Shown piece by piece: positions 44,981-52,543 of a DNA stretch of 64,000 nt. Every line of letters begins with the position of its first letter. Position 1 is the first letter of the stretch. Under the pieces are notes generated by a model that saw nothing but the letters and a program-made list of their open reading frames with translations, was not told the DNA's origin and ran no database searches. The translations under genes were made by a program, and so were the position numbers. The DNA is from Bacteroidales bacterium (GTDB lineage Bacteria; Bacteroidota; Bacteroidia; Bacteroidales; UBA932), in assembly GCA_024695285.1 (NCBI GenBank), contig JAILIM010000090.1:1-64000 (forward strand). Direction: 5' to 3'.

Positions 44981-45005
44981 CGGAAGTGCAGCGCGGGCAC
45001 TTCCG
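44981..45005 (+). terminator. Hairpin after the Rpn gene
   Basis: Stem CGGAAGTGC / GCACTTCCG (9 bp, perfect) with loop AGCGCGG, starting 11 bp after the Rpn stop codon. No clear T-run follows, so the terminator call is moderate. Confidence 0.55.
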
Positions 45006-45051
45006 ACGGTATTCATGGATTCTGAGCCGGGGCTCCGGCCAGATGCTGGGG

Positions 45052-47904
45052 CTACTCGATACCTGCCTGGGCGGAGGTGACTATAACGTAGTTGAAATCA
45101 ACGATGTTGGTGTTGCTGGTGCCGTTGGTGGCATCATACAGTTTGCTCGTGGAGCCCATCAGCCATTTTTTGACATTGGCGTCCGTATTCATAACGTCTC
45201 CTGAGGTGATTGTGGCAGGATTGCTGGCAGTGCCATACTCAAACTTGGAAGTGTTGACAATGAGTACAGGATCTGATGCAGTGCCGAAAACGAGTTTGTA
45301 TGAGGTACTTGTCGTGCTCTTTGTCTGGCCGGCGATAATTCCGGTGTAATTGTCCTTTCCTACCGTTTGGTTGCTGAGTGTGCAATTGATGATGCAACCG
45401 GTTACATTGTCGGTCACATCTGCGGCCGGAACATTCACGTATCCGAAAAGACCGCCCTTGTAATAGTCCTTATTCTGATAGCTGACCGGTTCTCCTGCCG
45501 TATTGCCGCTGGCATTGGTATAAACGTTGGCTGTCGTAATGAGACCACTGTTGATGCAATCCCTTACCTCGGTCTTATCAGGCTGGAAAACGCCGAGTAT
45601 GCCGCCTATCGAAGAACTACCGGATGAATTGTAACCGCTAACCGCGCCATTGTTCACACAACGTAGAACACTTGTGGGATACTTGTCTTTTGCTCCCACG
45701 ATTCCTCCGAACCAGGCGATGAGATTGCCATCGCGTGCGATGAGGAAGCCGTTGTTGATACAGTCGCGCACAATTCCTGTACTCGCACTGCCGGCGATCC
45801 CTCCGGCATAGAAATTAATCTTGTCTGTTGTCTGGGGGTCGGAGCCTACGATTCTTCCCTCATTGGTGCAGAATTCAATGACGGACGACGCCTGCTTTTC
45901 AATCAGACCTGCAATACCTCCGATATAAAAATGATGCGCATGATTGCGACGCTGGAAGAACTGACCGGAATTGGTCGTCCTGGTGCCGTCATCGGCCTTT
46001 GTGATTGTGACGGTGCCCCTGGTATAACCGAGAATACCGCCGGCAGCGAAATATGAGTTGAAAGCGGTGTTATCTGCATACATGAATTCGGCGGTATTGG
46101 AACAACCCTTGATGATGCAACCGCTCTTGGTAGAGGCCCCGACTACTCCGCCGAAGCAGTAATCATAGTCGCCATTGGTGGCCACGCCGTTATAGAGACG
46201 TCCGCTATTGGAACACTTGTTCACGGTCGTGGTGTTGCCCATGAAACCTATGACTCCGCCTACGCTTATGTCCCAGTTGCCTTTAGTACTGCCAACGCAG
46301 GCTGCATTATTCTTGATTTGTCCCGAGTTGACGCACTCGTCCACGAGCAGACCGGTGCCGGTTGACTTTGCTACAACTCCACCAATACAGGAAACGCCGA
46401 CGCATTTGTTTTCAATGGTGCCGTTGTTCGTACAGGACAGGATCTTTACGTCCGTGTTTCCGGTTTGCCCGAGAATTCCGCCTACGGCAGAGTCGTCCGT
46501 AGAGGTACAGGCCGAGTTGGATGTTACGGCAGCTTTATTGATGCATGATTCAATTATGGCATTGTCTCCGGCCGATCCGGCGATACCACCGATAGCATGT
46601 TTTGTGGTAAGTGCCGCATCTGCCGTAACGGGCATAAAGGTGGTCACGTTAAGAATGTGACTGTTCTTTTGTGCATATCCCACCAGTCCAGCATAAGACC
46701 ATGAACTGGAGGAATCGATGGACAGGGAAATAGAACTGACACCGTCTGAAGTTGTGCCGTCAGATGATCCGAATACCACATTCTTCAGGACGGCAGCTTC
46801 TCCGCCTGAAGATCCGAGGGTGCGGATGAAACCAACCCTGTTATCTCCGGGATTGCTGACGGTGAAGTTGTAAATCTTATGGTTCTGTCCATCAAAAATG
46901 CCCAGGAACTGTTCCACAGGTGTCCATGCATATCCATTAAGGTCGATATCCGCTCCGAGCTTAACTTCGTCGCCTTCGGCATAAGCTCCGTGGGTAGCCA
47001 AGCGGCGCCACATCTTGAGCTGGGCAGCGGTCATGATTACCGGCGGGCAGAAAGAGGAATTATCCACGGTGGACAGGTCTTGACCCCCATTACGCACAAG
47101 GCTTTGGGAGTTGGAATTCGTCTTTATTGATTTAGCTCCGTCCTCATCTGTGAGGATGACGGAATAGCCGCCTGAAAATTCTGTAGGCCAGATAGCGATG
47201 TAATACTCCCCAGCAGGGAAAGCTGAATTTGCACTCGAAGCGGTAGCTTTATACATAAGGGTAACTTGCTTGCCTCCGGCATTGGTAAGGTCAATCCTGG
47301 GTGCACCTTCGCCACCGAAATAGAAGTGGTTAGTACCGGATATGACTTCATTATTATTACCTTTTACGGTAACCGCCATTATGTTGTTATTCTCCAGTTT
47401 AACTTTCAGCAAGGCGAATTGGTTCTCGAAGGCCAAATCAGTAGTTCCAGTAGCCACTGCAGTAGAGAGCAACGATTCGGGGTCCACACTGTGGCTGCCA
47501 ATGATAGTTTGGGATCCGTGAATGGTAATGCTGAAACGCTGTTCCTCAGTCCTTATATTCGTTGCTGCAGAATAAGGTGCCACGGCAAGATACGAACTTG
47601 CCGGAGCCGCACTGCCGGAGAATTCCGCGCCCTTGCCGGAGGGCGAAAGTGCAGAGACAGAGAACTCATTCAGGGCCGTCCCGTCAAAAATCGCAATCTT
47701 GTCCGAAGACTCCCAGAGAATGAAATCGTCGGCTATGTCAGATTTGGTACCCAGATCCTCCAGGCTGGCCTTAAAGGTCATAGGGACGAGATTGGTCTGT
47801 GCTTCAGGACCATCCTGAGGCTCCACGACTTCGGTCTGGATCTCCTTATTGCAGGAGGCAAGGGCCAGAAGACTGGCCAGTAAAATAAACAAATGCTTTT
47901 TCAT
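45052..47904 (-). CDS. Large lipoprotein with fimbrillin-like N-terminus and GLUG-type repeats (paralogue 2)
   Basis: A 950-aa lipoprotein (MKKHLFILLASLLALASC). Residues ~25-280 are fimbrillin-like: MTFKASLEDLGTKSDI, FILWESSDKIAIFDG, YLAVAPYSAATNI, NQFALLKVKLENN and AGEYYIAIWPTEF. From ~300 the protein is a beta-helix-like repeat array (WTPVEQFLGIFDGQNHKIYNF, then GGVVGAS, CSNSGRLYN and similar). A Cys-rich pattern marks the repeats. The start is set by the signal peptide and by a canonical AGGAGG (47917-47912) 7 bases upstream, overlapping the end of the short peptide gene. It is closely related along its whole length to the gene at 48139-50979. A surface adhesin or glycan-binding role is inferred. 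Confidence 0.82.
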   Translation of the reverse strand: MKKHLFILLASLLALASCNKEIQTEVVEPQDGPEAQTNLVPMTFKASLEDLGTKSDIADDFILWESSDKIAIFDGTALNEFSVSALSPSGKGAEFSGSAAPASSYLAVAPYSAATNIRTEEQRFSITIHGSQTIIGSHSVDPESLLSTAVATGTTDLAFENQFALLKVKLENNNIMAVTVKGNNNEVISGTNHFYFGGEGAPRIDLTNAGGKQVTLMYKATASSANSAFPAGEYYIAIWPTEFSGGYSVILTDEDGAKSIKTNSNSQSLVRNGGQDLSTVDNSSFCPPVIMTAAQLKMWRRLATHGAYAEGDEVKLGADIDLNGYAWTPVEQFLGIFDGQNHKIYNFTVSNPGDNRVGFIRTLGSSGGEAAVLKNVVFGSSDGTTSDGVSSISLSIDSSSSWSYAGLVGYAQKNSHILNVTTFMPVTADAALTTKHAIGGIAGSAGDNAIIESCINKAAVTSNSACTSTDDSAVGGILGQTGNTDVKILSCTNNGTIENKCVGVSCIGGVVAKSTGTGLLVDECVNSGQIKNNAACVGSTKGNWDISVGGVIGFMGNTTTVNKCSNSGRLYNGVATNGDYDYCFGGVVGASTKSGCIIKGCSNTAEFMYADNTAFNSYFAAGGILGYTRGTVTITKADDGTRTTNSGQFFQRRNHAHHFYIGGIAGLIEKQASSVIEFCTNEGRIVGSDPQTTDKINFYAGGIAGSASTGIVRDCINNGFLIARDGNLIAWFGGIVGAKDKYPTSVLRCVNNGAVSGYNSSGSSSIGGILGVFQPDKTEVRDCINSGLITTANVYTNASGNTAGEPVSYQNKDYYKGGLFGYVNVPAADVTDNVTGCIINCTLSNQTVGKDNYTGIIAGQTKSTTSTSYKLVFGTASDPVLIVNTSKFEYGTASNPATITSGDVMNTDANVKKWLMGSTSKLYDATNGTSNTNIVDFNYVIVTSAQAGIE

Positions 47905-47917
47905 GACTGTTCCTCCT

Positions 47918-48076
47918 TTAGTCTTCTTCATCCCAGCTTCCGTTCATACTTGAAACATTCACGGGACCACGTGAATTCTGGTCACTGCCAACGCAAAGCT
48001 TGCTGCCCTGCATCAGCAAAACAACCTTGCAGGTCGGCGGGAGATACCCACCTCCATAAGTCAAATGATCTTTCAT
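47918..48076 (-). CDS. Short peptide gene, 52 aa (LCxxS / SWD type)
   Basis: Encodes MKDHLTYGGGYLPPTCKVVL... ending MNGSWDEED. It shares with two other short genes (50995-51138 and 51143-51286) an N-terminal Y-x-[AP]-P, a central LC-x-x-S (LCQS in the others) and a terminal W-D-x-x-[DE]. There is no convincing signal peptide. Its stop codon is directly followed by a Shine-Dalgarno sequence for the large lipoprotein gene, which indicates a translated, coupled pair. The operator-like site D is 31 bp upstream. Function unknown; it could be a small surface or regulatory peptide. Confidence 0.6.
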   Translation of the reverse strand: MKDHLTYGGGYLPPTCKVVLLMQGSKLCVGSDQNSRGPVNVSSMNGSWDEED

Positions 48077-48080
48077 AATA

Positions 48081-48120
48081 TATTGAATTTTAATAATTTT
48101 CAATATTGTGTGCGGACACA
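48081..48120 (-). promoter_or_regulatory. Operator-like palindrome (site D) and AT-rich inverted repeat between the two large lipoprotein genes
   Basis: TGTGT-GCGG-ACACA (48107-48120, + strand reading) is a copy of the shared core. It lies 18 bp after the stop of the first lipoprotein gene. A 7-bp inverted repeat, TATTGAA (48081-48087) and TTCAATA (48099-48105), follows it ahead of the short peptide ATG at 48076. No TAnnTTTG is seen upstream of the palindrome, so an internal promoter is not proven. Confidence 0.5.
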
Positions 48121-48138
48121 TAAACGGGCAGAGTCAAT

Positions 48139-50979
48139 CTAGTTGATCCCGGCCTGCGTCGGGGTCACGACTGAGAAGTTGAAATCAACGATGCCCGTGT
48201 TGCTGCTGCCGGCAGAGGCGTCGTAGAGCTTGCTCTCCGCTCCCATCAACCATTTTTTTGCGTTGGCTTCGTTGTCGATGACGTCGCCCGGAGTGATGGT
48301 GGCGGGATTGGAATTGGAGCCATATTCAACCCTGGAGGTGTTTACAATCAGCACAGGTTCAGAGGCCGTGCCGAACACCAGTTTGTACGAAGTGCTGGAT
48401 GTGCTCTTGGTCTGGCCGGCAATGAGTCCGGTCCAGCCGTCCTTGCTTGCGCTCTGATTGCTCAGGACGCAGTTGACGACACAGCCTGTCACATTATCAG
48501 TCACGTCTGCCTTAGGTGCCAGGACCTCGCCGAAGAGGCCACCCTTGTAGTAATCCTTGCTCTGGTAATTCACAGGCTCCCCTGCCGTGTTGCCGGAGGC
48601 GTTTGAATAGACATTGCCTGTGGTTACGAGACAGTTGCTCACGCAGTCCCTGACTTCCGTCTGATCAGGCTGGAAAACAGCCATGAGACCGCCGACACGG
48701 GTGCTGCCGCTGGAATTGTAGCCGCTGATGGCTCCGTTGTTGACACAGCGCAGGATGCTCGTAGGATACTTATTCTTGGAGCCGGCGATACCACCGAAAT
48801 ATGCAATAAGATCCCCGTCACGGGCAATCATGAAGCCATTGTTGACACAGTCCCTGATTATTCCACTGGAAGTGCAGCAAATACCGCCTGCATAGAACTC
48901 CCGCTTGGTTGATGTCTGGGCATCGGATCCGATGATGCGGCCTTCATTGACGCAGAATTCAATCACGGAAGATGCCTGCTTCTCAATCAAACCGGCGATG
49001 CCGCCTATATACATGTTCTGGGCGTGGTTGCGACGCTGGAAGAACTGGCCGGAGTTGGTCGTCTGCGTGCCGTCGTCAGCCTTGGTGATGGTGATGGCAC
49101 CACGGGAATAACCAAGGATGCCGCCTGCAGCAATGTATGAAGCAAATTCAACCTTGTCGGCATACATAAACTCGGCAGAATTGGAGCAGCCTTTGATCAC
49201 GGAACCATTCTTGGTCGTGGCGCCGACAATGCCACCGTAGCATACGTCGTATGCACTGTTGGTCGTGCCTCGGCTGTAGAGGACAGCGGTGTTGGAGCAC
49301 TTGTTGACGGTAGTGGTGTTACCCATGAGGCCGATGATGCCGCCGACACTGATGTCCCAGTTGCCTTTGGTACTGCCGACACATGCCGCGTAGTTATTAA
49401 TCGTACCGGCATTCACGCACTCGTCCACAAGCAGGCCGGTGCCGCTTGACTTGGCCACGATGCCGCCGATGCAGGAAACACCTGTGCAATAATTGCTCAC
49501 GACACCGTTGTTGGTGCAGTACAGCACCTTAACGTCCGTGTTGCCGGTCTGTCCAAGGATGCCTCCGACAGCGGAATCTTCAGTCGTTTCGCAGGCGGAA
49601 TTGGATGAGACGTCGGCATAGTTGACACAGGACTCGAAGGTGGCGTTGTCACCGGCCGAACCGGCAATGCCGCCTATGGCGTGCTTCGTGGTCACTGATG
49701 CAGCTGCGCCGACGGGGACAAAAGTGGATACGTTCTGGATGAGGCTGTTCTTGTGGGCGTATCCGACAAGGCCTGCATATGCCCAGGAACTGGAAGAATC
49801 AATGGACAGCAAGATGGAACTGGAGCCGTCGGGGGTGGAACCGTCGGCGGAACCGAAAACCACGTTCTTCAGCACTGCAGCCTGTCCGCTCGACGAACCG
49901 AGGGTACGGATGAAGCCGACGCGGTTGTCGGAGGGATTGCTCACCGTGAAGTTGTAGATCTTATGCCCCTGGCCGTCGAAGATGCCAAGGAAGGTCGGGA
50001 CGGGCGTCCAGGCATAGCCCTCGAGGTTGATATCGGCGCCGAGTTTGACCTCATCACCTTCAGCATAGACTCCTGCGCTGGCCAGCCTGCGCCACATCTT
50101 AAGTTGGGCGGCGGTCATGATTTCAGAGGGACAGAAGGTAGCGTCGTCGATGGTGGAGAGGTTCTGGCCGCCGTTGCGGGGCAGTACCTGCTCTGTGGAC
50201 TTGGTCTTGATGGACCTGGAGCCATCAGAGATGGTTGTGATAATGCTGTAGCCGGAGGGGAAAGTATTGGGCCACAGAGCGATATAGTACTCACCAACGG
50301 GGAATTCGGATTCGGTGGCGTCGGCCGTAGCTTTATAGACGAGCTTGATCTGGTAACCGGCCGCGTTGGAATAATCCATACGGGGCGCGCCGTCGCCTGC
50401 ATAATAGAAATGATTAGTACCATTAATACTCTCACCGGAATTGCCGGTAAGAGTCACGGACACGACATCGCTGCGGGTGATATTCACTTTCATCAGCGAG
50501 AACTGGTTTGTGAATACGAGCGTGCCCGCACCGTCATCGACAGCAGTGGAGACAAGGGCGCCCGGATCGACGCAGTGGCTGCCGACTATGGTCTGGGTTC
50601 CGGGAATCTTGACGCTCAGGCGGTTGTTCTCAATGCTGATATTGGTTGCCGCAGAATACGGAGCAACGGCATAGTATGTGGAAGCCGTTGCAGCAGAGCC
50701 CGAGAAACTGGCAGTATGGCCGTCCGAAGAAATGTCGGAAGCTTCGAATTTATTGAACTGAGTCCCGTCGAAAACGGCGATGGCATCACCTGCTTCCCAG
50801 ATGACGAAGTTGCCGTCTATGTCGGCCTTGGTCTGCAGGTTCTCCGGGCAGGCCTTGAACGTCATTTGGACAAGTTTTGCCTCCGGAGCAACGTCGGGAA
50901 CGGCTGAGTCAACAGAAATCTCCTTATTGCAGGAAACAACGGCAAGCAAAGCCGCAAAACAATAAAGGTACTTATTCAT
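48139..50979 (-). CDS. Large lipoprotein with fimbrillin-like N-terminus and GLUG-type repeats (paralogue 1)
   Basis: A 946-aa lipoprotein (MNKYLYCFAALLAVVSC); an ATG at 50991 would add four residues. The layout is the same as the 45052-47904 protein: fimbrillin-like region (MTFKACPENLQTKADI, FVIWEAGDAIAVFDG, YYAVAPYSAATNI, GEYYIALWPNTF), a link segment (MTAAQLKMWRRLA), then a long array of GLUG-like repeats (GGIAGSAGD, GGILGQTGNTDVKVL, CSNSAEFMYAD). Many blocks are identical between the two, for example TTNSGQFFQRRNHA and GLIEKQASSVIEFC. It follows two 47-aa peptide genes and the operator at 51.3 kb. Surface binding is inferred; no enzyme motif is seen. Confidence 0.82.
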   Translation of the reverse strand: MNKYLYCFAALLAVVSCNKEISVDSAVPDVAPEAKLVQMTFKACPENLQTKADIDGNFVIWEAGDAIAVFDGTQFNKFEASDISSDGHTASFSGSAATASTYYAVAPYSAATNISIENNRLSVKIPGTQTIVGSHCVDPGALVSTAVDDGAGTLVFTNQFSLMKVNITRSDVVSVTLTGNSGESINGTNHFYYAGDGAPRMDYSNAAGYQIKLVYKATADATESEFPVGEYYIALWPNTFPSGYSIITTISDGSRSIKTKSTEQVLPRNGGQNLSTIDDATFCPSEIMTAAQLKMWRRLASAGVYAEGDEVKLGADINLEGYAWTPVPTFLGIFDGQGHKIYNFTVSNPSDNRVGFIRTLGSSSGQAAVLKNVVFGSADGSTPDGSSSILLSIDSSSSWAYAGLVGYAHKNSLIQNVSTFVPVGAAASVTTKHAIGGIAGSAGDNATFESCVNYADVSSNSACETTEDSAVGGILGQTGNTDVKVLYCTNNGVVSNYCTGVSCIGGIVAKSSGTGLLVDECVNAGTINNYAACVGSTKGNWDISVGGIIGLMGNTTTVNKCSNTAVLYSRGTTNSAYDVCYGGIVGATTKNGSVIKGCSNSAEFMYADKVEFASYIAAGGILGYSRGAITITKADDGTQTTNSGQFFQRRNHAQNMYIGGIAGLIEKQASSVIEFCVNEGRIIGSDAQTSTKREFYAGGICCTSSGIIRDCVNNGFMIARDGDLIAYFGGIAGSKNKYPTSILRCVNNGAISGYNSSGSTRVGGLMAVFQPDQTEVRDCVSNCLVTTGNVYSNASGNTAGEPVNYQSKDYYKGGLFGEVLAPKADVTDNVTGCVVNCVLSNQSASKDGWTGLIAGQTKSTSSTSYKLVFGTASEPVLIVNTSRVEYGSNSNPATITPGDVIDNEANAKKWLMGAESKLYDASAGSSNTGIVDFNFSVVTPTQAGIN

Positions 50980-50994
50980 AACCAGTTTCATCTA

Positions 50995-51138
50995 TTATTC
51001 AACATAATCCCAATCGCTGTAGGCATCGGTCAGGTTGTCTATTCCACGATCTGAAGACGTGTAACTCTGACAAAGCAGACTCTCTTGCCCGGCAGCAATA
51101 TCCTCACAAAGAGGCGCCATATAAATGTGTCGTATCAT
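50995..51138 (-). CDS. Short peptide gene, 47 aa (LCQS / DWD type)
   Basis: Encodes a peptide starting MIRHIYMAPLCEDIA, with central SLLCQS and ending AYSDWDYVE. It is exactly the same length as the gene just upstream (51143-51286), and the two align without gaps (M-[IV]-R-x-[IV]-Y, LLCQS, D-x-L-x-D-A-[YF]-x-DWD). I chose ATG 51138 because of that alignment; an ATG at 51150 is also in frame. It ends 3 to 15 bp before the large lipoprotein start. No signal peptide is evident. Function unknown. Confidence 0.65.
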   Translation of the reverse strand: MIRHIYMAPLCEDIAAGQESLLCQSYTSSDRGIDNLTDAYSDWDYVE

Positions 51139-51142
51139 ATAC

Positions 51143-51286
51143 CTAATCATTAGGATCCCAGTCGCCGAAAGCATCCTGCAAAGGATCAAAAGGACGCTGA
51201 CCATTGAAATTGCTCTGGCATAACAGCGTAAACTGCTCGATGCCAGATACTTCACTCACAGGAGGTGAATACACGAATCGAACCAT
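51143..51286 (-). CDS. Short peptide gene, 47 aa (LCQS / DWD type), first of a tandem pair
   Basis: Encodes a peptide starting MVRFVYSPPVSEVSG, with central TLLCQS and ending AFGDWDPND. It is the first gene after the operator at 51307-51320, and its paralogue starts 4 bp downstream. The ATG at 51286 is 21 bp from the palindrome. Conservation of length and of the C-terminal DAxxDWD motif between the two copies argues that both are translated. Function unknown. Confidence 0.65.
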   Translation of the reverse strand: MVRFVYSPPVSEVSGIEQFTLLCQSNFNGQRPFDPLQDAFGDWDPND

Positions 51287-51306
51287 ATTATAACCCGTTA
51301 ACGATG

Positions 51307-51334
51307 TGTGTGCGCACACACCAATGCAAAGGTA
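51307..51334 (-). promoter_or_regulatory. -7 box and palindromic operator (site E)
   Basis: Minus strand TACCTTTG (51334-51327) is an exact -7 match; TGTGT-GCGC-ACACA (51320-51307) follows 6 bases later and is extended on one side by further GT/AC bases. It controls the short-peptide/lipoprotein operon and lies 53 bp from the end of the LacI-family gene. Confidence 0.7.
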
Positions 51335-51373
51335 AAAACTTTTTCGCAAATATCAATATGTTGGGCAGATTTT

Positions 51374-52444
51374 TTACTCGCTGTCCTGCAGGGAGGAAAG
51401 GTTCTCCCGGAACACGATATCTATCGGCAGGAACTGCCTCATATTCTTGTCCGGCGCGCCATACAGCAGGAAATGCAGCAGCGACTCCACTGCATTGAAG
51501 CCCTGACGGTCAGGGTGCTGGTTGATGAGGAAGTCGATGGTGCCTTCGTTGATGCAGCGGGCGTTGCCGGCAGTCACGTCGAAGCCTCCGACCACGATTC
51601 CGTCATGCCCTGAGCCCTTCAGCGCGTCAGCCACCAGGTAGCCGGCGGATATCACGACAGCGATGCCGCCGACGCTTGGATTGTCATGAAGGAAAGAAGA
51701 TATTTCTCTATCCACGTCTGAGGCGTTCTCAGTGGAGAAGAAACCCTCTTTAAGCGTACGCCCGGGCGTGCGCCCTTCGAAATAGGAGCGGAATGCCTCC
51801 AGACGGGATGCGGAGTTGTTGGATATCTGGGTACCGATACGTTTCGGCAGGAGGATCGCCAGCGCCTTGCCTCCGGGGGTGAGGCCATCCATGAGCCTTG
51901 CCAGCAGGCGGCCGCAGATGTTCTGGTCCACCATGAACGAGGAGATGGGATGCGTCCCGGAAACCATACCGTCCACGAAAATATACGGTATCCCGCGCTC
52001 ATCGAGCTGCCCGCAGAGTTCACGGGTCTCCTCGGTGAAGGTGGTGCCCAGAATGACAGCAGAACATGTTTTCGAAGCGATGGACCGGAACACTTCCCGG
52101 CAGGACAGGGAGTTGAACTGGTCGAAGAAGCAATACTCGCTCTTGATCGATATGTCTCCGTACTCCCGGAAAGCCTTGTCAAGTCCGGACTTTATGAGGT
52201 CCCAGTACTCCCCTTCCGCTGAGTATGGAATTGAAATGACGATATGCAGTGACTTGCGTGTTTTCTTGAAGGCCACCGCGGAAGTGTGGAGATTGTACTT
52301 GTAGGACTGGGTGTCGAGTACGGACTGGATGGCGGCGAGCGCCTTGGCAGAGACGCGGCCCCTGTTGTGGAGCACACGGTCAACGGTGCCTGCCGACACT
52401 CCGGCGAGCTCGGCAATCTGTTTGATAGTAAGTTGTTGCTGCAT
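51374..52444 (-). CDS. LacI-family transcriptional regulator
   Basis: A 356-aa DNA-binding protein. Residues 4-30 are the LacI helix-turn-helix (LTIKQIAELAGVSAGTVDRVLHNRGRVS), and ~55-340 a periplasmic-binding-protein-like sensor domain (IVISIPYSAEGEYWDLIKSGL, GIPYIFVDGMVSGTHP, VGGFDVTAGNARCINEGTIDFLINQHPDRQGF). The TVDRVLHNRG form of the recognition helix is common in Bacteroidota sugar regulators. I chose the ATG at 52444 (MQQQLTIKQ); an ATG at 52483 would lie inside the promoter region. It is flanked by copies of the palindrome TGTGT-N4-ACACA on both sides, so it is the natural candidate for binding it. The effector is unknown; the neighbouring sugar-acid genes suggest an acidic sugar. Confidence 0.93.
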   Translation of the reverse strand: MQQQLTIKQIAELAGVSAGTVDRVLHNRGRVSAKALAAIQSVLDTQSYKYNLHTSAVAFKKTRKSLHIVISIPYSAEGEYWDLIKSGLDKAFREYGDISIKSEYCFFDQFNSLSCREVFRSIASKTCSAVILGTTFTEETRELCGQLDERGIPYIFVDGMVSGTHPISSFMVDQNICGRLLARLMDGLTPGGKALAILLPKRIGTQISNNSASRLEAFRSYFEGRTPGRTLKEGFFSTENASDVDREISSFLHDNPSVGGIAVVISAGYLVADALKGSGHDGIVVGGFDVTAGNARCINEGTIDFLINQHPDRQGFNAVESLLHFLLYGAPDKNMRQFLPIDIVFRENLSSLQDSE

Positions 52445-52450
52445 CACAGG

Positions 52451-52458
52451 CAAAGTTA
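52451..52458 (-). promoter_or_regulatory. Probable -7 box of the LacI-family gene
   Basis: Minus strand TAACTTTG, an exact TAnnTTTG match, 6 bp before the ATG at 52444, which again implies an almost leaderless transcript. Confidence 0.5.
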
Positions 52459-52489
52459 TAAAAAAAATATCGTTCGGCCCCATTCTCTC

Positions 52490-52535
52490 TTGCTTTTTTA
52501 CTTTTTTTACCTACCTTTGTGTGCGGACACACAAA
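52490..52535 (+). promoter_or_regulatory. Promoter with palindromic operator (site F) for the sugar-acid operon
   Basis: A TTG (52490-52492) stands 19 bases before TACCTTTG (52512-52519). The inverted repeat TTTGTGTGCGGACACACAAA (52516-52535; 8-bp arms around CGGA... centre) overlaps the end of the -7 box. The operon starts at 52544. The core TGTGT-GCGG-ACACA is at 52518-52531. Confidence 0.7.
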
Positions 52536-52543
52536 CTAAGGAA

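Noticed and set aside
45052..51286. Short peptides next to repeat lipoproteins as a bacteriocin or RiPP cluster
   Set aside because: No maturase, peptidase-transporter or immunity gene is nearby, and the peptides do not show a leader with a processing site. The neighbours are surface lipoproteins.
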